A stretch of 64,000 bases of DNA from an uncultured Winogradskyella sp. (GTDB lineage: Bacteria; Bacteroidota; Bacteroidia; Flavobacteriales; Flavobacteriaceae), in contig NZ_CANMXL010000003.1 of NCBI RefSeq assembly GCF_947501905.1, forward strand, positions 124,001-188,000, in the 5' to 3' direction. Shown one piece after another: positions 27,866 to 35,966 of the stretch. The position numbers were made by a program, and so were the translations under genes. The notes under the pieces are model-generated. The model saw nothing but the letters and a program-made list of their open reading frames with translations. It had not been told where the DNA came from and made no database searches. Position 1 is the stretch's first letter, and every line of letters starts with the position of its first letter.

Positions 27866-28731
27866 TATTGGAAATCAATAAAGTTTGTAGGATTAATTGG
27901 ATAGCCTTTACTCCAAAGCTCAAAATGTAAATGCGGCCCTGTACTTAACTCACCAGTATTACCTGACATTGCAATAACTTCTCCTGCTTTTACCAAATCT
28001 CCTTGTTCTTTGGTAACAGACCCATTGTGCTTGTAAATAGAGATAAGTTCATTACTGTGCTCAACAATAACAACATAACCTGTAGATACGGCCCACTCTG
28101 AAAATATTACCGTACCATCAGCTGTAGATTTTACAGGTGTGTTTTCTGGGGCAACTACGTCTACAGCATAATGTTTTTCTTCAAGATTATAGCCTTCAGA
28201 GATTGTTCCGCTAAGCGGAGGAAATAACACAAAATTTGAACTGTTTGTCTCAGAATCAAAAAGATTGTATTTATCTTCTTTTGCTGCTTTTGCTCTTAAT
28301 AATGAGTCCTCTTTGTTTGGAAAAATATCTACAATATTTTCATTCTTGGCGGCTTCAATAATAGAATCTCTATTAAACTCTACATCAGTAACATCTCCCG
28401 TAAGCACTTTTCTTATTGAAGCATAGTACCTGTCGTTAATTAATAATTGTTGTTGTAAAGAGTCTGCTTTATATGTCAAAACCGTAGCTTTTTTCTTTAA
28501 AGATGTGGAAGAATAACCAGGTATATATTCTCTTAAAGGTGTATATGCTATCAAAAGTGTTGTAAAGCCAACTAAAAAAATTGTAGATAAAGCAGTTATA
28601 ACAAATACATTAAGCCTATTGAGCTTAATAGCATAGCGCTCTTCAAAAGTGTCTTCATTTAATACCACTAATCGATATTTGTGAAGCAGCTTTTTTTTAA
28701 GTTCTTTTTTCTTTTTTGCTTTATTAGCCAT
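27865..28731 (-). CDS. M23 family membrane-anchored metallopeptidase
   Basis: This probable peptidoglycan endopeptidase or activator is anchored in the inner membrane and acts in the periplasm. Seen: a Lys-rich cytoplasmic N terminus, one membrane helix at about residues 42-63, a short coiled region and a C-terminal LytM domain with His187-x3-Asp191 in HYAVD and His267-x-His269 in GPHLHFELW, all three zinc ligands present. Length 288 aa. It is divergent from tatA and its start codon is only 7 bases from a TACTTTTG promoter box. The GH3 gene overlaps its end. Confidence 0.92.
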   Translation of the reverse strand: MANKAKKKKELKKKLLHKYRLVVLNEDTFEERYAIKLNRLNVFVITALSTIFLVGFTTLLIAYTPLREYIPGYSSTSLKKKATVLTYKADSLQQQLLINDRYYASIRKVLTGDVTDVEFNRDSIIEAAKNENIVDIFPNKEDSLLRAKAAKEDKYNLFDSETNSSNFVLFPPLSGTISEGYNLEEKHYAVDVVAPENTPVKSTADGTVIFSEWAVSTGYVVIVEHSNELISIYKHNGSVTKEQGDLVKAGEVIAMSGNTGELSTGPHLHFELWSKGYPINPTNFIDFQ

Positions 28732-28738
28732 ATTGAAA

Positions 28739-28746
28739 CAAAAGTA
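28739..28746 (-). promoter_or_regulatory. -7 promoter box (TACTTTTG) for the M23 peptidase gene
   Basis: The minus strand reads TACTTTTG (TAnnTTTG), leaving 7 bases (TTTCAAT) before the ATG at 28731. The spacing implies a leaderless or very short-leader transcript. Confidence 0.55.
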
Positions 28747-28820
28747 TATAAAATACCGCTATTGCTAAGTTATTAAATCCTAAAGTTAGCCCAATAACGC
28801 AGTAATTAAACTTTAATTAT

Positions 28821-28828
28821 TAACTTTG
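28821..28828 (+). promoter_or_regulatory. -7 promoter box (TAACTTTG) for tatA
   Basis: TAACTTTG matches TAnnTTTG. Its position rules out the in-frame TTG at 28826 as the tatA start, since that lies inside the box, and supports the ATG at 28847 or 28856. Confidence 0.55.
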
Positions 28829-28855
28829 TTCTCTAATTTAATTATTATGATTACA

Positions 28856-29029
28856 ATGTCAATATTTTTAGTAATAGGTCCATGGCAGTGGGTTATTATC
28901 GGACTAGCTATTATTTTATTATTCGGCGGAAAGAAAATTCCAGAATTAATGAAAGGTTTAGGTAGTGGTATAAAAGAATTTAAAGACGCAAGTAAAGAGG
29001 ATTCTTCTGAAAAGAAAGAGGAGAAATAA
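28856..29029 (+). CDS. tatA: Twin-arginine translocase subunit TatA/TatE
   Basis: This small membrane protein forms the pore-like part of the Tat system for folded proteins. Seen: one N-terminal membrane helix ([17 protein letters not shown]), then the [16 protein letters not shown] amphipathic hinge with the FGxKKxPE/L motif, and a short charged tail rich in Glu/Lys. Start chosen at MSIFLVIG; the ATG three codons earlier is equally possible, while a TTG further upstream overlaps the promoter box. Length about 57 aa, typical of TatA. It is monocistronic and ends in a strong bidirectional terminator. No tatC is in the window. Confidence 0.93.
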   Translation: MSIFLVIGPWQWVIIGLAIILLFGGKKIPELMKGLGSGIKEFKDASKEDSSEKKEEK

Positions 29030-29047
29030 AGCCTTTTACAATAAAAC

Positions 29048-29081
29048 AAAAAAGCCAACTTTAATGAGTTGGCTTTTTTTA
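29048..29081. terminator. Bidirectional rho-independent terminator between tatA and the DUF4837 gene
   Basis: Stem AGCCAACT (29053-29060) with loop TTAATG and AGTTGGCT (29067-29074), flanked by A-tract and T-tract, so it can stop transcription from tatA and from the convergent lipoprotein gene. Confidence 0.85.
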
Positions 29082-29094
29082 TAAGTCATATTTA

Positions 29095-30072
29095 CTATTT
29101 AATCTTAATTGACTTTATAATAGACTCCAGTTCAAAAACATATTCTCTTTTATCTAATGACGGCGCATATACATAACCTTCAGCCACCAAATATCTATTA
29201 TTTACTTTGTCTTCAATAGCATAGTTTACAAACGGACCGGCCATAGGTATTTTTTCATCTGCAATTTTCCAAACACCTCTAATTTCATAGGCTGGTTTAT
29301 TGTCTATTATAGCTTCGTATATTGAAGGTGCATAGGCTTTTTCCGTAATCATCTGCATGCCATCTTCTCCTGGAATCCCTTTGGCAATCATAGTGTCTCT
29401 CATATTAATGATATCTTCTACCGTACTATCAGTTTTACTAATTGAATCTAATGGGTAGCTGTAAAACATCAAATCCATAGTTTTGTTATTGCTTAAGCTT
29501 TTTCTAACCCAATAAAAATCATCACTTGCACTAGCTATTCTGTATGCAGATGGTATATCTATTGTAAAACCCATAGCATTTTCCATTGCTTCGTCCTTTA
29601 GTAAAGATTTATTAATACGCCTGAGTTTTTCTTCAACTTCTCTTTTTGTAAAAGCATCAATAATCTTAGGTGTGTTTTCTTTCAGTTGATTTATAATATC
29701 CTGATCGGTTTTTCCTTTTACGACTACTATTGTTTGCGGTTTTGCATACACATCTTCTTTTATGAAAATACCTGATTCATCTGTTTTTTCGATTTTAAGA
29801 ACCGTTCTACTTCTTGCCGCAAATCCACTAAAAACAGGTGTTGGGATTTGCCTTAAAGAAAACATTGGTTCGTCCTGAGGTAACCCTTTAGCTGGTGCAG
29901 CTAATACTTCACGAACAGCTTCTCCGACCTGACCTTCCCACAATATATTATCAGCAACTACAGATATAGAATTGATATTTCCTGATGATTCTGAAAGGTA
30001 GCGTACATTATCTTTTTTCTCATTACAGCTTAACACTAAAAACAAGCAAAAAAGGGAAATAATATGTTTCAT
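29095..30072 (-). CDS. DUF4837 family lipoprotein
   Basis: This 325-aa protein starts with the lipoprotein signal FCLFLVLSCNEKKDN (Cys at about residue 16). The mature part includes DNILWEGQVGEAVREVLAAP and the run FSLRQIPTPVFSGFAARSRTVL, features I associate with DUF4837 lipoproteins of Bacteroidota. A second half, from about residue 165 (MGFTIDIPSAYRIA), looks like a separate beta-rich domain. It is 23 bp downstream of the lytic transglycosylase gene, so a cell-envelope role is likely but unknown. Confidence 0.8.
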   Translation of the reverse strand: MKHIISLFCLFLVLSCNEKKDNVRYLSESSGNINSISVVADNILWEGQVGEAVREVLAAPAKGLPQDEPMFSLRQIPTPVFSGFAARSRTVLKIEKTDESGIFIKEDVYAKPQTIVVVKGKTDQDIINQLKENTPKIIDAFTKREVEEKLRRINKSLLKDEAMENAMGFTIDIPSAYRIASASDDFYWVRKSLSNNKTMDLMFYSYPLDSISKTDSTVEDIINMRDTMIAKGIPGEDGMQMITEKAYAPSIYEAIIDNKPAYEIRGVWKIADEKIPMAGPFVNYAIEDKVNNRYLVAEGYVYAPSLDKREYVFELESIIKSIKIK

Positions 30073-30095
30073 TTTATTGAAATTTTTGAATTGGT

Positions 30096-31772
30096 TTACT
30101 TGGACACTACAAGAGTCATTCCAATTTTAAGTTTGTTACTACTAATATCGTTCCAATCTTTTAAATTCTGAACAGAAACTCCAGAAAATTTCTGCGCAAT
30201 ACTCCAAAGAGAGTCTCCTGATTTGACTTTATAGGTGTTTTTACCTGTGGTGCTTATTGGTTTTTTAGACTTTGTTTTAGGTGGTGTCGAAGACGACGAT
30301 TTGGTAACTGGATTTCTTGGATAGATTGTTAGTCTCTGCCCTATTTTAAGGTTATTACTGCGTAATCCGTTCCATCGCTTTATACTGCTTACCCTAACAC
30401 CATATTTACGTGCAATCTTTCCTAAATAATCACCACTTCTCACACGATACCTTACCTTAGTGTCGTTCTCAAAAAACTGAGGCAAAGGCTTTTCGCGCTT
30501 ATCTAATTCTGCTTTTGCAAAAGCATATATTTTATCCTCATTTGCTACAAAACTGCCAATAGCATATCGTGGTAAACGAAGTGTGTAATTTTCATCTTTT
30601 ATAAATGGAATAATATCCAATTTATAAGACGGATTTAAATATTGAAGCTCTTCAATCTTAACATCTGTAACTTCTGCTACTTGGTCTAAGGTTATCATTT
30701 GCTTTACACGAACCGTATCAGTTTCGACATATTGGTATTTTGGTCGCTCTGGTTTAAAACCATGCTCATCGGCAAATTCAAAAATATACATGGCAGCTAA
30801 AAATGCTGGTAAATACCCAGCTGTTTCACGTGGAAGATTTTGCCTTATATTCCAATAATTAGTATAACCGCCTGAACGCCTAATGGCTTTGGACACATTA
30901 CCTGGGCCAGAGTTATATGACGCCAAAGCTAAATCCCAATCGCCAAAAATTTTGTATAATCTTGCTAAATATTTTGCTGCAGCTTCAGTTGATTTTATTG
31001 GGTCTCGACGCTCATCTACATAACTACTCACATCCAAATCATACTCTTTTCCTGTCCCAAACATAAACTGCCACAAACCCGTTGCACCAACTCGAGAACG
31101 TGCTCTTGGTTTTAAAGCAGATTCAACAATAGCTAGATATTTAACTTCTAACGGAATATCTTCTTTATCCAAAGCTTCTTCAAACATCGGAAAATAAAAA
31201 TGACTCAGTCCCATAAGTCGCTCCATAGACGTTCTACGTGTTTTTAAATAACGCTTAATGACACTTTCTAATGATGGATTATATTCAATATTAAAAGGGG
31301 TGCGAGCATTAAGTCGCTTTAACCTTGCTTTTAAAGTGTCCGTTGACAATTCTGGATAATCTACAGGTTTGTAATCAAGCTCGGTTACCGATTTGTAAAT
31401 AGTATCGTAAAGTGAATTACTGTACAATTCTTCAAGCCATTTTTCATCAATCTTAGCAGCTAGCTCATTATCATCTAAGGTTTTTATTTTGGTAGTATCC
31501 TTTACTGCAGGAATGGTTTTTTCCGTAATTAGCTTACCATCAATTGCTTTGTTTTGGGTGGTTTTAGACTGTTTGGTTTTTGTTTGATTTTCTGTATACT
31601 CTTTATAATACTTTATACCACCAATAATTGTATCAATAGCGTAGGTTTTGCCAGATACAAAATCCTTTTCTGTAATACGCTTTTTTGTTGGCTTAGGAAT
31701 GGAGCCTTGCGAAGAAGCAGACATATTCATCAATACAACCGCTGTAAATAAAAAAAGATTTTTAATACTCAT
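30096..31772 (-). CDS. MltD-like lytic transglycosylase with LysM repeats
   Basis: This cleaves peptidoglycan glycan strands to 1,6-anhydro-muropeptides in the periplasm. Seen: an N-terminal signal, then a transglycosylase SLT domain at about residues 190-330 with the catalytic Glu in YLAIVESALKPRARSR followed by GATGLWQFM and ASYNSGPGNVSKAI. A degenerate LysM-like segment (about 355-405) precedes two clear LysM domains, YRVRSGDYLGKIARKYGV (about 440) and YKVKSGDSLWSIAQKF (about 510). Length 558 aa. It lies 64 bp after pgk and is followed by the DUF4837 lipoprotein gene. Confidence 0.93.
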   Translation of the reverse strand: MSIKNLFLFTAVVLMNMSASSQGSIPKPTKKRITEKDFVSGKTYAIDTIIGGIKYYKEYTENQTKTKQSKTTQNKAIDGKLITEKTIPAVKDTTKIKTLDDNELAAKIDEKWLEELYSNSLYDTIYKSVTELDYKPVDYPELSTDTLKARLKRLNARTPFNIEYNPSLESVIKRYLKTRRTSMERLMGLSHFYFPMFEEALDKEDIPLEVKYLAIVESALKPRARSRVGATGLWQFMFGTGKEYDLDVSSYVDERRDPIKSTEAAAKYLARLYKIFGDWDLALASYNSGPGNVSKAIRRSGGYTNYWNIRQNLPRETAGYLPAFLAAMYIFEFADEHGFKPERPKYQYVETDTVRVKQMITLDQVAEVTDVKIEELQYLNPSYKLDIIPFIKDENYTLRLPRYAIGSFVANEDKIYAFAKAELDKREKPLPQFFENDTKVRYRVRSGDYLGKIARKYGVRVSSIKRWNGLRSNNLKIGQRLTIYPRNPVTKSSSSTPPKTKSKKPISTTGKNTYKVKSGDSLWSIAQKFSGVSVQNLKDWNDISSNKLKIGMTLVVSK

Positions 31773-31836
31773 ATATTGATTGTTTTAACAATGCTAACGA
31801 AAAATGCAGTTAAAATCGTGCTTTGTTTTAAAATAA

Positions 31837-33024
31837 TTAATCTAGAATCGCAGCAATACCAGGTAATGTTTTTCCTTCTAAGCTCTCAAGCATTGCGCCT
31901 CCACCTGTACTTACATAACTTACCTTGTTTTGGAATCCAAACTGTTTTACTGCTGCAACAGAGTCTCCTCCACCAACTAAAGAAAATGCACCATTCTTAG
32001 TTGCTTCGGCAATAGAATTACCCAGCTCTATTGTTCCGTTGGCAAAACTTTCCATTTCAAAAACACCTAATGGACCGTTCCATAAAATAGTTTTACATTG
32101 CTTTACAACGTCATCAAAAATTAGTTTTGACTTTGGGCCAGCATCTAAACCTTGCCAACCATCAGGTATTTGTGTAACATCTACAACTTTAGTTTCTGCA
32201 TCGTTGCTAAAAGCATTAGCTGCCAGTACATCTATGGGTAAATGAATTTTTACATTTTTAGCTTCGGCCTGTTTTAAAATATCTAAGGCAAGCTCCATTT
32301 TATCGTCTTCACAGATAGAATCACCAACGCTTCCTCCTTGTGCTTTTATAAAAGTAAAGGTCATACCTCCACCAATAATCAGGTGGTCAACTTTGTCTAA
32401 AATATTTTCAATTATGGTGATTTTTGAAGACACTTTTGCGCCTCCGAGTACTGCTAATACTGGTTTTTCTCCAGTTTCCATAACTTTTTGAATACTCTCT
32501 ATCTCTTGAGCTAATAAGTAGCCAAAGCATTTATGCTCTGAAAAAAATTGAGCCACAATAGTTGTTGATGCATGTGCGCGATGCGCAGTACCAAAAGCAT
32601 CATTAACATAGATGTCTCCCAGCTTTGACAATTGTTCAGCAAAATCTCTATCTCCAGATTTTTCTTGTTCGTGAAAGCGTAAATTTTCAAGTAATAAAAC
32701 CTGCCCCGGATTAAGATTTGACGCTAATTCTTCTGTCTTTTCTCCAATGCAATTTTCAGCAAAAATTACTTCTACACCAATAATGTCTTCAATCTTATCA
32801 ACGATATGCTTTAAAGAAAACTCATTTTGAACACCTTTTGGGCGCCCTAAATGCGACATTAAAATACAGCTTCCACCGTCTTCAAGAATTTTAATAATTG
32901 TAGGTTTAGCAGATTTAATTCTAGTGTCATCAGTCACCTCAAAATTTTCATTGAGAGGTACGTTAAAGTCAACACGAATTAAGGCTTTTTTATCTTTAAA
33001 ATTGAAGTCGTTTATGGTTTTCAT
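31837..33024 (-). CDS. pgk: Phosphoglycerate kinase
   Basis: This glycolytic enzyme transfers phosphate from 1,3-bisphosphoglycerate to ADP. Seen: [22 protein letters not shown], the RFHEQEKS and [14 protein letters not shown] blocks, [34 protein letters not shown] and the nucleotide loop [12 protein letters not shown] near the C terminus. Start chosen at MKTINDFNF; an in-frame ATG seven codons upstream is less conserved and closer to the promoter box. Product 395 aa, normal for PGK. It is divergent from holB. Confidence 0.96.
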   Translation of the reverse strand: MKTINDFNFKDKKALIRVDFNVPLNENFEVTDDTRIKSAKPTIIKILEDGGSCILMSHLGRPKGVQNEFSLKHIVDKIEDIIGVEVIFAENCIGEKTEELASNLNPGQVLLLENLRFHEQEKSGDRDFAEQLSKLGDIYVNDAFGTAHRAHASTTIVAQFFSEHKCFGYLLAQEIESIQKVMETGEKPVLAVLGGAKVSSKITIIENILDKVDHLIIGGGMTFTFIKAQGGSVGDSICEDDKMELALDILKQAEAKNVKIHLPIDVLAANAFSNDAETKVVDVTQIPDGWQGLDAGPKSKLIFDDVVKQCKTILWNGPLGVFEMESFANGTIELGNSIAEATKNGAFSLVGGGDSVAAVKQFGFQNKVSYVSTGGGAMLESLEGKTLPGIAAILD

Positions 33025-33042
33025 TACGTAAGTTTTATTGAA

Positions 33043-33050
33043 CAAATATA
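33043..33050 (-). promoter_or_regulatory. -7 promoter box (TATATTTG) for pgk
   Basis: Minus strand TATATTTG, 18 bases upstream of the pgk ATG at 33024. It faces away from the holB box at 33077-33084, making a compact divergent promoter. Confidence 0.55.
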
Positions 33051-33076
33051 TAGATTAGAAACCTAATTTTTTTACA

Positions 33077-33084
33077 TAGATTTG
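33077..33084 (+). promoter_or_regulatory. -7 promoter box (TAGATTTG) for holB
   Basis: TAGATTTG followed by CTTT and the ATG at 33089. With only 4 bases between the box and the start codon the transcript would be leaderless. Confidence 0.5.
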
Positions 33085-33088
33085 CTTT

Positions 33089-34252
33089 ATGCTTTTTTCA
33101 GAAATTTTAGGGCAACATCATATAAAAAATCACCTCACCAAAAGTGCAGATGCTGGTCGTATTCCGCATGCACAATTGTTTGTTGGCCCTGAAGGTTCTG
33201 GGACCTTACCTATGGCAATTGCATATGCTCAATACATTTTGTGTAGCAATACCAATTCTGAAAATACAGAAGGAAATCAAGCCTGTAACTTTAAGTTTAA
33301 TAACCTGTCACATCCTGATTTGCATTTTGCCTTTCCTGTAACTACTAACGATAAGATTAAACGCCACCCGGTTTCTAATCATTTTTTAGAAGAATGGCGA
33401 CAGCTAGTCGATCAACAACCTTATGGTAATTTATTTGACTGGTACAAAATGTTAGGCGTTGACAATAAGCAAGGTCAGATTGGTGTTGATGAAGCTCAAG
33501 ACATAGTAAAATCATTAAGCCTAAAAGCTTATGAAGGTGGTTACAAGGTGATGCTTATTTGGATGGCCGAAAAAATGAATACCGCATGTGCTAATAAGCT
33601 TTTAAAGCTTATTGAAGAGCCGCCAGAAAAAACCATTTTCATTCTCATTGCAGAGGAAGAAGAACAAATTATTGGCACCATTAGGTCGCGATGTCAAGTG
33701 CTTCATTTTCCACCTTTAGCTGAAGTGGTTATCGCCAAAGCTTTGGTTAAAAAGTACGAGATAGAGCAAAGTATTGCTAACAAAATAGCTCAGCAGTCTA
33801 ATGGAAATTTCAACAAAGCTTGTGACCTAATTTATCAAGATAGTGAAGACATTCAGTTCGAGAAATGGTTTATTATTTGGGTGCGCTCCGCCTTTAAAGC
33901 AAAAGGTAATAAATCTGCTATTCGTGATTTGATTGGCTGGTCTGAAGAAATAGCAAAAACAGGTCGAGAAACTCAGAAGCAATTTTTACATTTTTGTATT
34001 AACTATTTTAGACAGGCTATGTTGCTAAATTATAAGGCAAATGAGTTGGTCTATTTAGAACCAAAATCGGATAGTTTTAAGCTTGAAAAATTTGCGCCTT
34101 TTGTTCATGATGCAAATATTTTAGAAATATCTAAAGAGCTTCAAGATGCTATATACCATATTGAGCGTAATGGAAATTCTAAAATTATCCTTACCGATTT
34201 GTCAATAAAGCTAACAAGGTTATTGCACAAAAAAAGTCAAGCAAACGCCTAA
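33089..34252 (+). CDS. holB: DNA polymerase III subunit delta'
   Basis: This subunit of the clamp loader opens the beta sliding clamp together with delta and gamma/tau. Seen: MLFSEILGQHHIKNHL, a degenerate P-loop FVGPEGSGTLPMAIAYAQ lacking the GKT lysine, YKVMLIWMAEKMNTACANKLLKLIEEPPE, and the IRSRCQVLHFPPL SRC motif; the remaining part is the helical lid and collar. The four-Cys zinc module usual in delta'/gamma is mostly lost: only a few cysteines remain around 55-70. Length 387 aa. It converges with the OmpH-like gene. Confidence 0.9.
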   Translation: MLFSEILGQHHIKNHLTKSADAGRIPHAQLFVGPEGSGTLPMAIAYAQYILCSNTNSENTEGNQACNFKFNNLSHPDLHFAFPVTTNDKIKRHPVSNHFLEEWRQLVDQQPYGNLFDWYKMLGVDNKQGQIGVDEAQDIVKSLSLKAYEGGYKVMLIWMAEKMNTACANKLLKLIEEPPEKTIFILIAEEEEQIIGTIRSRCQVLHFPPLAEVVIAKALVKKYEIEQSIANKIAQQSNGNFNKACDLIYQDSEDIQFEKWFIIWVRSAFKAKGNKSAIRDLIGWSEEIAKTGRETQKQFLHFCINYFRQAMLLNYKANELVYLEPKSDSFKLEKFAPFVHDANILEISKELQDAIYHIERNGNSKIILTDLSIKLTRLLHKKSQANA

Positions 34253-34278
34253 CTTTCAAGCACTTGTGTGTGTTTTTT

Positions 34279-34803
34279 TTATTCTTTTTCTTCTGGTTTA
34301 TATTCGGCATTTAATGCTTCAGTAATGGTTTTGGTTAAATCGTTTGCTTCCTGACCATACATTACACTACCGGCTTCATTTTTTCCTAGAATAAATGTAT
34401 AACCATTAGCCTTTCCGTATTCACTTACAAAATCATCAACTTTAGAAATAATAGAATCCATTTCTTTAGCAAAAGCTTGTTGCATGACTTGTTGTTCTAT
34501 TTGGAATTGTTGTGTTAATTGTTGGTTTTTTTGACCTAGCTCATTGTATTTTTCTTGAGCTTTATTTTGAGACATTTTTGCTTGAGCTAATTGAAAAGCT
34601 TTAACTTCAACCTGAAAGTCTCTATTAATACTATCCATTCGTTTTTCAAATACTTCTTTTTTGACTTTATAAGTTTCCTCTACATCAATTTTCATTTTAT
34701 ATTCATTGATAACATCCCCATTATCTATAAAACCTATTTTCTGTTGTTCTTGGCAAGAAGAAAATAAAATGGCGATTGCTAATAGTCTAAATATATTTTT
34801 CAT
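34279..34803 (-). CDS. OmpH/Skp-family chaperone-like lipoprotein
   Basis: Skp/OmpH proteins bind unfolded outer-membrane proteins in the periplasm through a long helical hairpin. This one has a lipoprotein signal MKNIFRLLAIAILFSSCQEQ, with Cys in a lipobox, so it is membrane-anchored. The middle is a Gln/Lys-rich coiled coil (about residues 55-125 with AQAKMSQNKAQEKYNELGQK), and the C-terminal piece YGKANGYTFILGKNEAGSVMY is the OmpH strand. The start was set at MKNIF rather than an earlier in-frame ATG, because the signal follows directly. A -7 box lies 30 bp upstream. Confidence 0.85.
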   Translation of the reverse strand: MKNIFRLLAIAILFSSCQEQQKIGFIDNGDVINEYKMKIDVEETYKVKKEVFEKRMDSINRDFQVEVKAFQLAQAKMSQNKAQEKYNELGQKNQQLTQQFQIEQQVMQQAFAKEMDSIISKVDDFVSEYGKANGYTFILGKNEAGSVMYGQEANDLTKTITEALNAEYKPEEKE

Positions 34804-34833
34804 GTCGTCTTGATTTTTGAAATTAAATTTTGG

Positions 34834-34841
34834 CAAATGTA
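34834..34841 (-). promoter_or_regulatory. -7 promoter box (TACATTTG) for the OmpH-like gene
   Basis: Minus strand TACATTTG, about 30 bases before the ATG at 34803. A 13-base inverted repeat GCCGATAATCGGC lies just upstream at 34851-34863. Confidence 0.5.
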
Positions 34842-35029
34842 TAAAAGTTGGCCGATAATCGGCATTAAATATTCGTCATTAGTTTTTTCTATTGAAAACT
34901 GTTTTAATAATAATTATTACCTATTGAAAATGGACTGAAATTAAGTGTGAATTTAGCTCGTTCATTTTAACCCAACACAATCTTTAGTGTTAAACGCTTA
35001 AAACCCCTTAAAACGCTTTATTTAGAGTT

Positions 35030-35881
35030 TTAGCACTTTTTAAAGGTGTAAATTAAAGACGAATACTCTCCTGAGCGTTTTGCTTTGAGGTTTGACATTA
35101 ACCCAACCCAAAATGCTTTAAAAGGATTCATGAATCCTCTTTTATATTTTTCAGAAAGTAAGCTTACATAAAATGAATCAAAAAGCATCGGTGCTATTTT
35201 ATGAGAAGTAAATCCTAAGCTCTCAACTAATCGTTTTATTCCGTTTTGAGAAAAATGCCAAAGATGTCTTGGCACATCATAAGCTGCCCAAAAGGATTTA
35301 TAATATTCCGCATCGTAGCTTTTATAATTTGGAACCGCAATTACCAAATGACCATTTGGTTTTAAAAGGCGATTGAAAATCCGGAGGTGTTCTTCCATAT
35401 TTGGCAAATGTTCTAACACATGCCAAAGTGTAATGACATTAAAACTATTGGCGCCAAATTCTGAAAGCTTAGGAATATCAAAAACTGTGTTTTCTGTTTT
35501 TAAATTGGCAATTTTTCGAGCATCTGGATTAGGTTCGATTCCTGAAACATTCCAGTTATCTTCTTTAGCTGTTTTAAGAAAGTCTCCCGTTCCGCAACCA
35601 ACATCTAGTAGTGTTTTTCCATCTGATTTGAACGAATTAATTAAACGTAATTTATTCTTTAAAGCGCGTTTTCTTATTAGATGATAAACTTGCTCTAAAA
35701 GATTTCTTTTTGTGTCGGTATGAGAAATGTAATCTTCACTTTCATAATATTTAGACAACTTATCCGCATGAGGTTGTGGGTGTGTTTTAAGAATACCCTC
35801 ATATTGATTATAAACCAATTCAAATTGTTCTCCCGAAACGGAATGATCTTTTAAGGCTATAAATATATTTTTGTTTTTCAT
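35030..35881 (-). CDS. Class I SAM-dependent methyltransferase
   Basis: This 283-aa protein has a methyltransferase core beginning LLDVGCGTGDFLKTAKE (about residue 91), the SAM glycine-rich motif I, with GIEPNPDARKIA as motif II-like acidic loop and LWHVLEHLPNMEEHL as the post-motif region. The C-terminal part carries YDVPRHLWHFSQNGI, seen in methyltransferases of glycan and respiratory-quinone-type clusters. Substrate is not determinable. It is the last gene in a minus-strand pair with mnmG, separated by 85 bp that contain a parS-type palindrome. Confidence 0.82.
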   Translation of the reverse strand: MKNKNIFIALKDHSVSGEQFELVYNQYEGILKTHPQPHADKLSKYYESEDYISHTDTKRNLLEQVYHLIRKRALKNKLRLINSFKSDGKTLLDVGCGTGDFLKTAKEDNWNVSGIEPNPDARKIANLKTENTVFDIPKLSEFGANSFNVITLWHVLEHLPNMEEHLRIFNRLLKPNGHLVIAVPNYKSYDAEYYKSFWAAYDVPRHLWHFSQNGIKRLVESLGFTSHKIAPMLFDSFYVSLLSEKYKRGFMNPFKAFWVGLMSNLKAKRSGEYSSLIYTFKKC

Positions 35882-35941
35882 TTATAATAGATTCTGAATA
35901 ATTCCAATAGTTATCGGAACAGAATTATAAAAATTAAGCTC

Positions 35942-35959
35942 GTGTTCCACGTGGAACAC
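35942..35959. promoter_or_regulatory. parS: parS-type centromere palindrome, site 1
   Basis: GTGTTCCACGTGGAACAC is an 18-base perfect palindrome that contains the 16-base core TGTTCCACGTGGAACA, matching the ParB-binding parS family TGTTnCACGTGnAACA. It lies 8 bases after the mnmG stop codon, in the spacer before the methyltransferase gene. An identical core occurs at 37854-37869. Confidence 0.8.
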
Positions 35960-35966
35960 ATGATAA

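Noticed and set aside
28826-28855. TTG start for a longer TatA
   Set aside because: The TTG lies within the -7 promoter box, so it would be outside the transcript; the ATG codons at 28847 or 28856 fit better.
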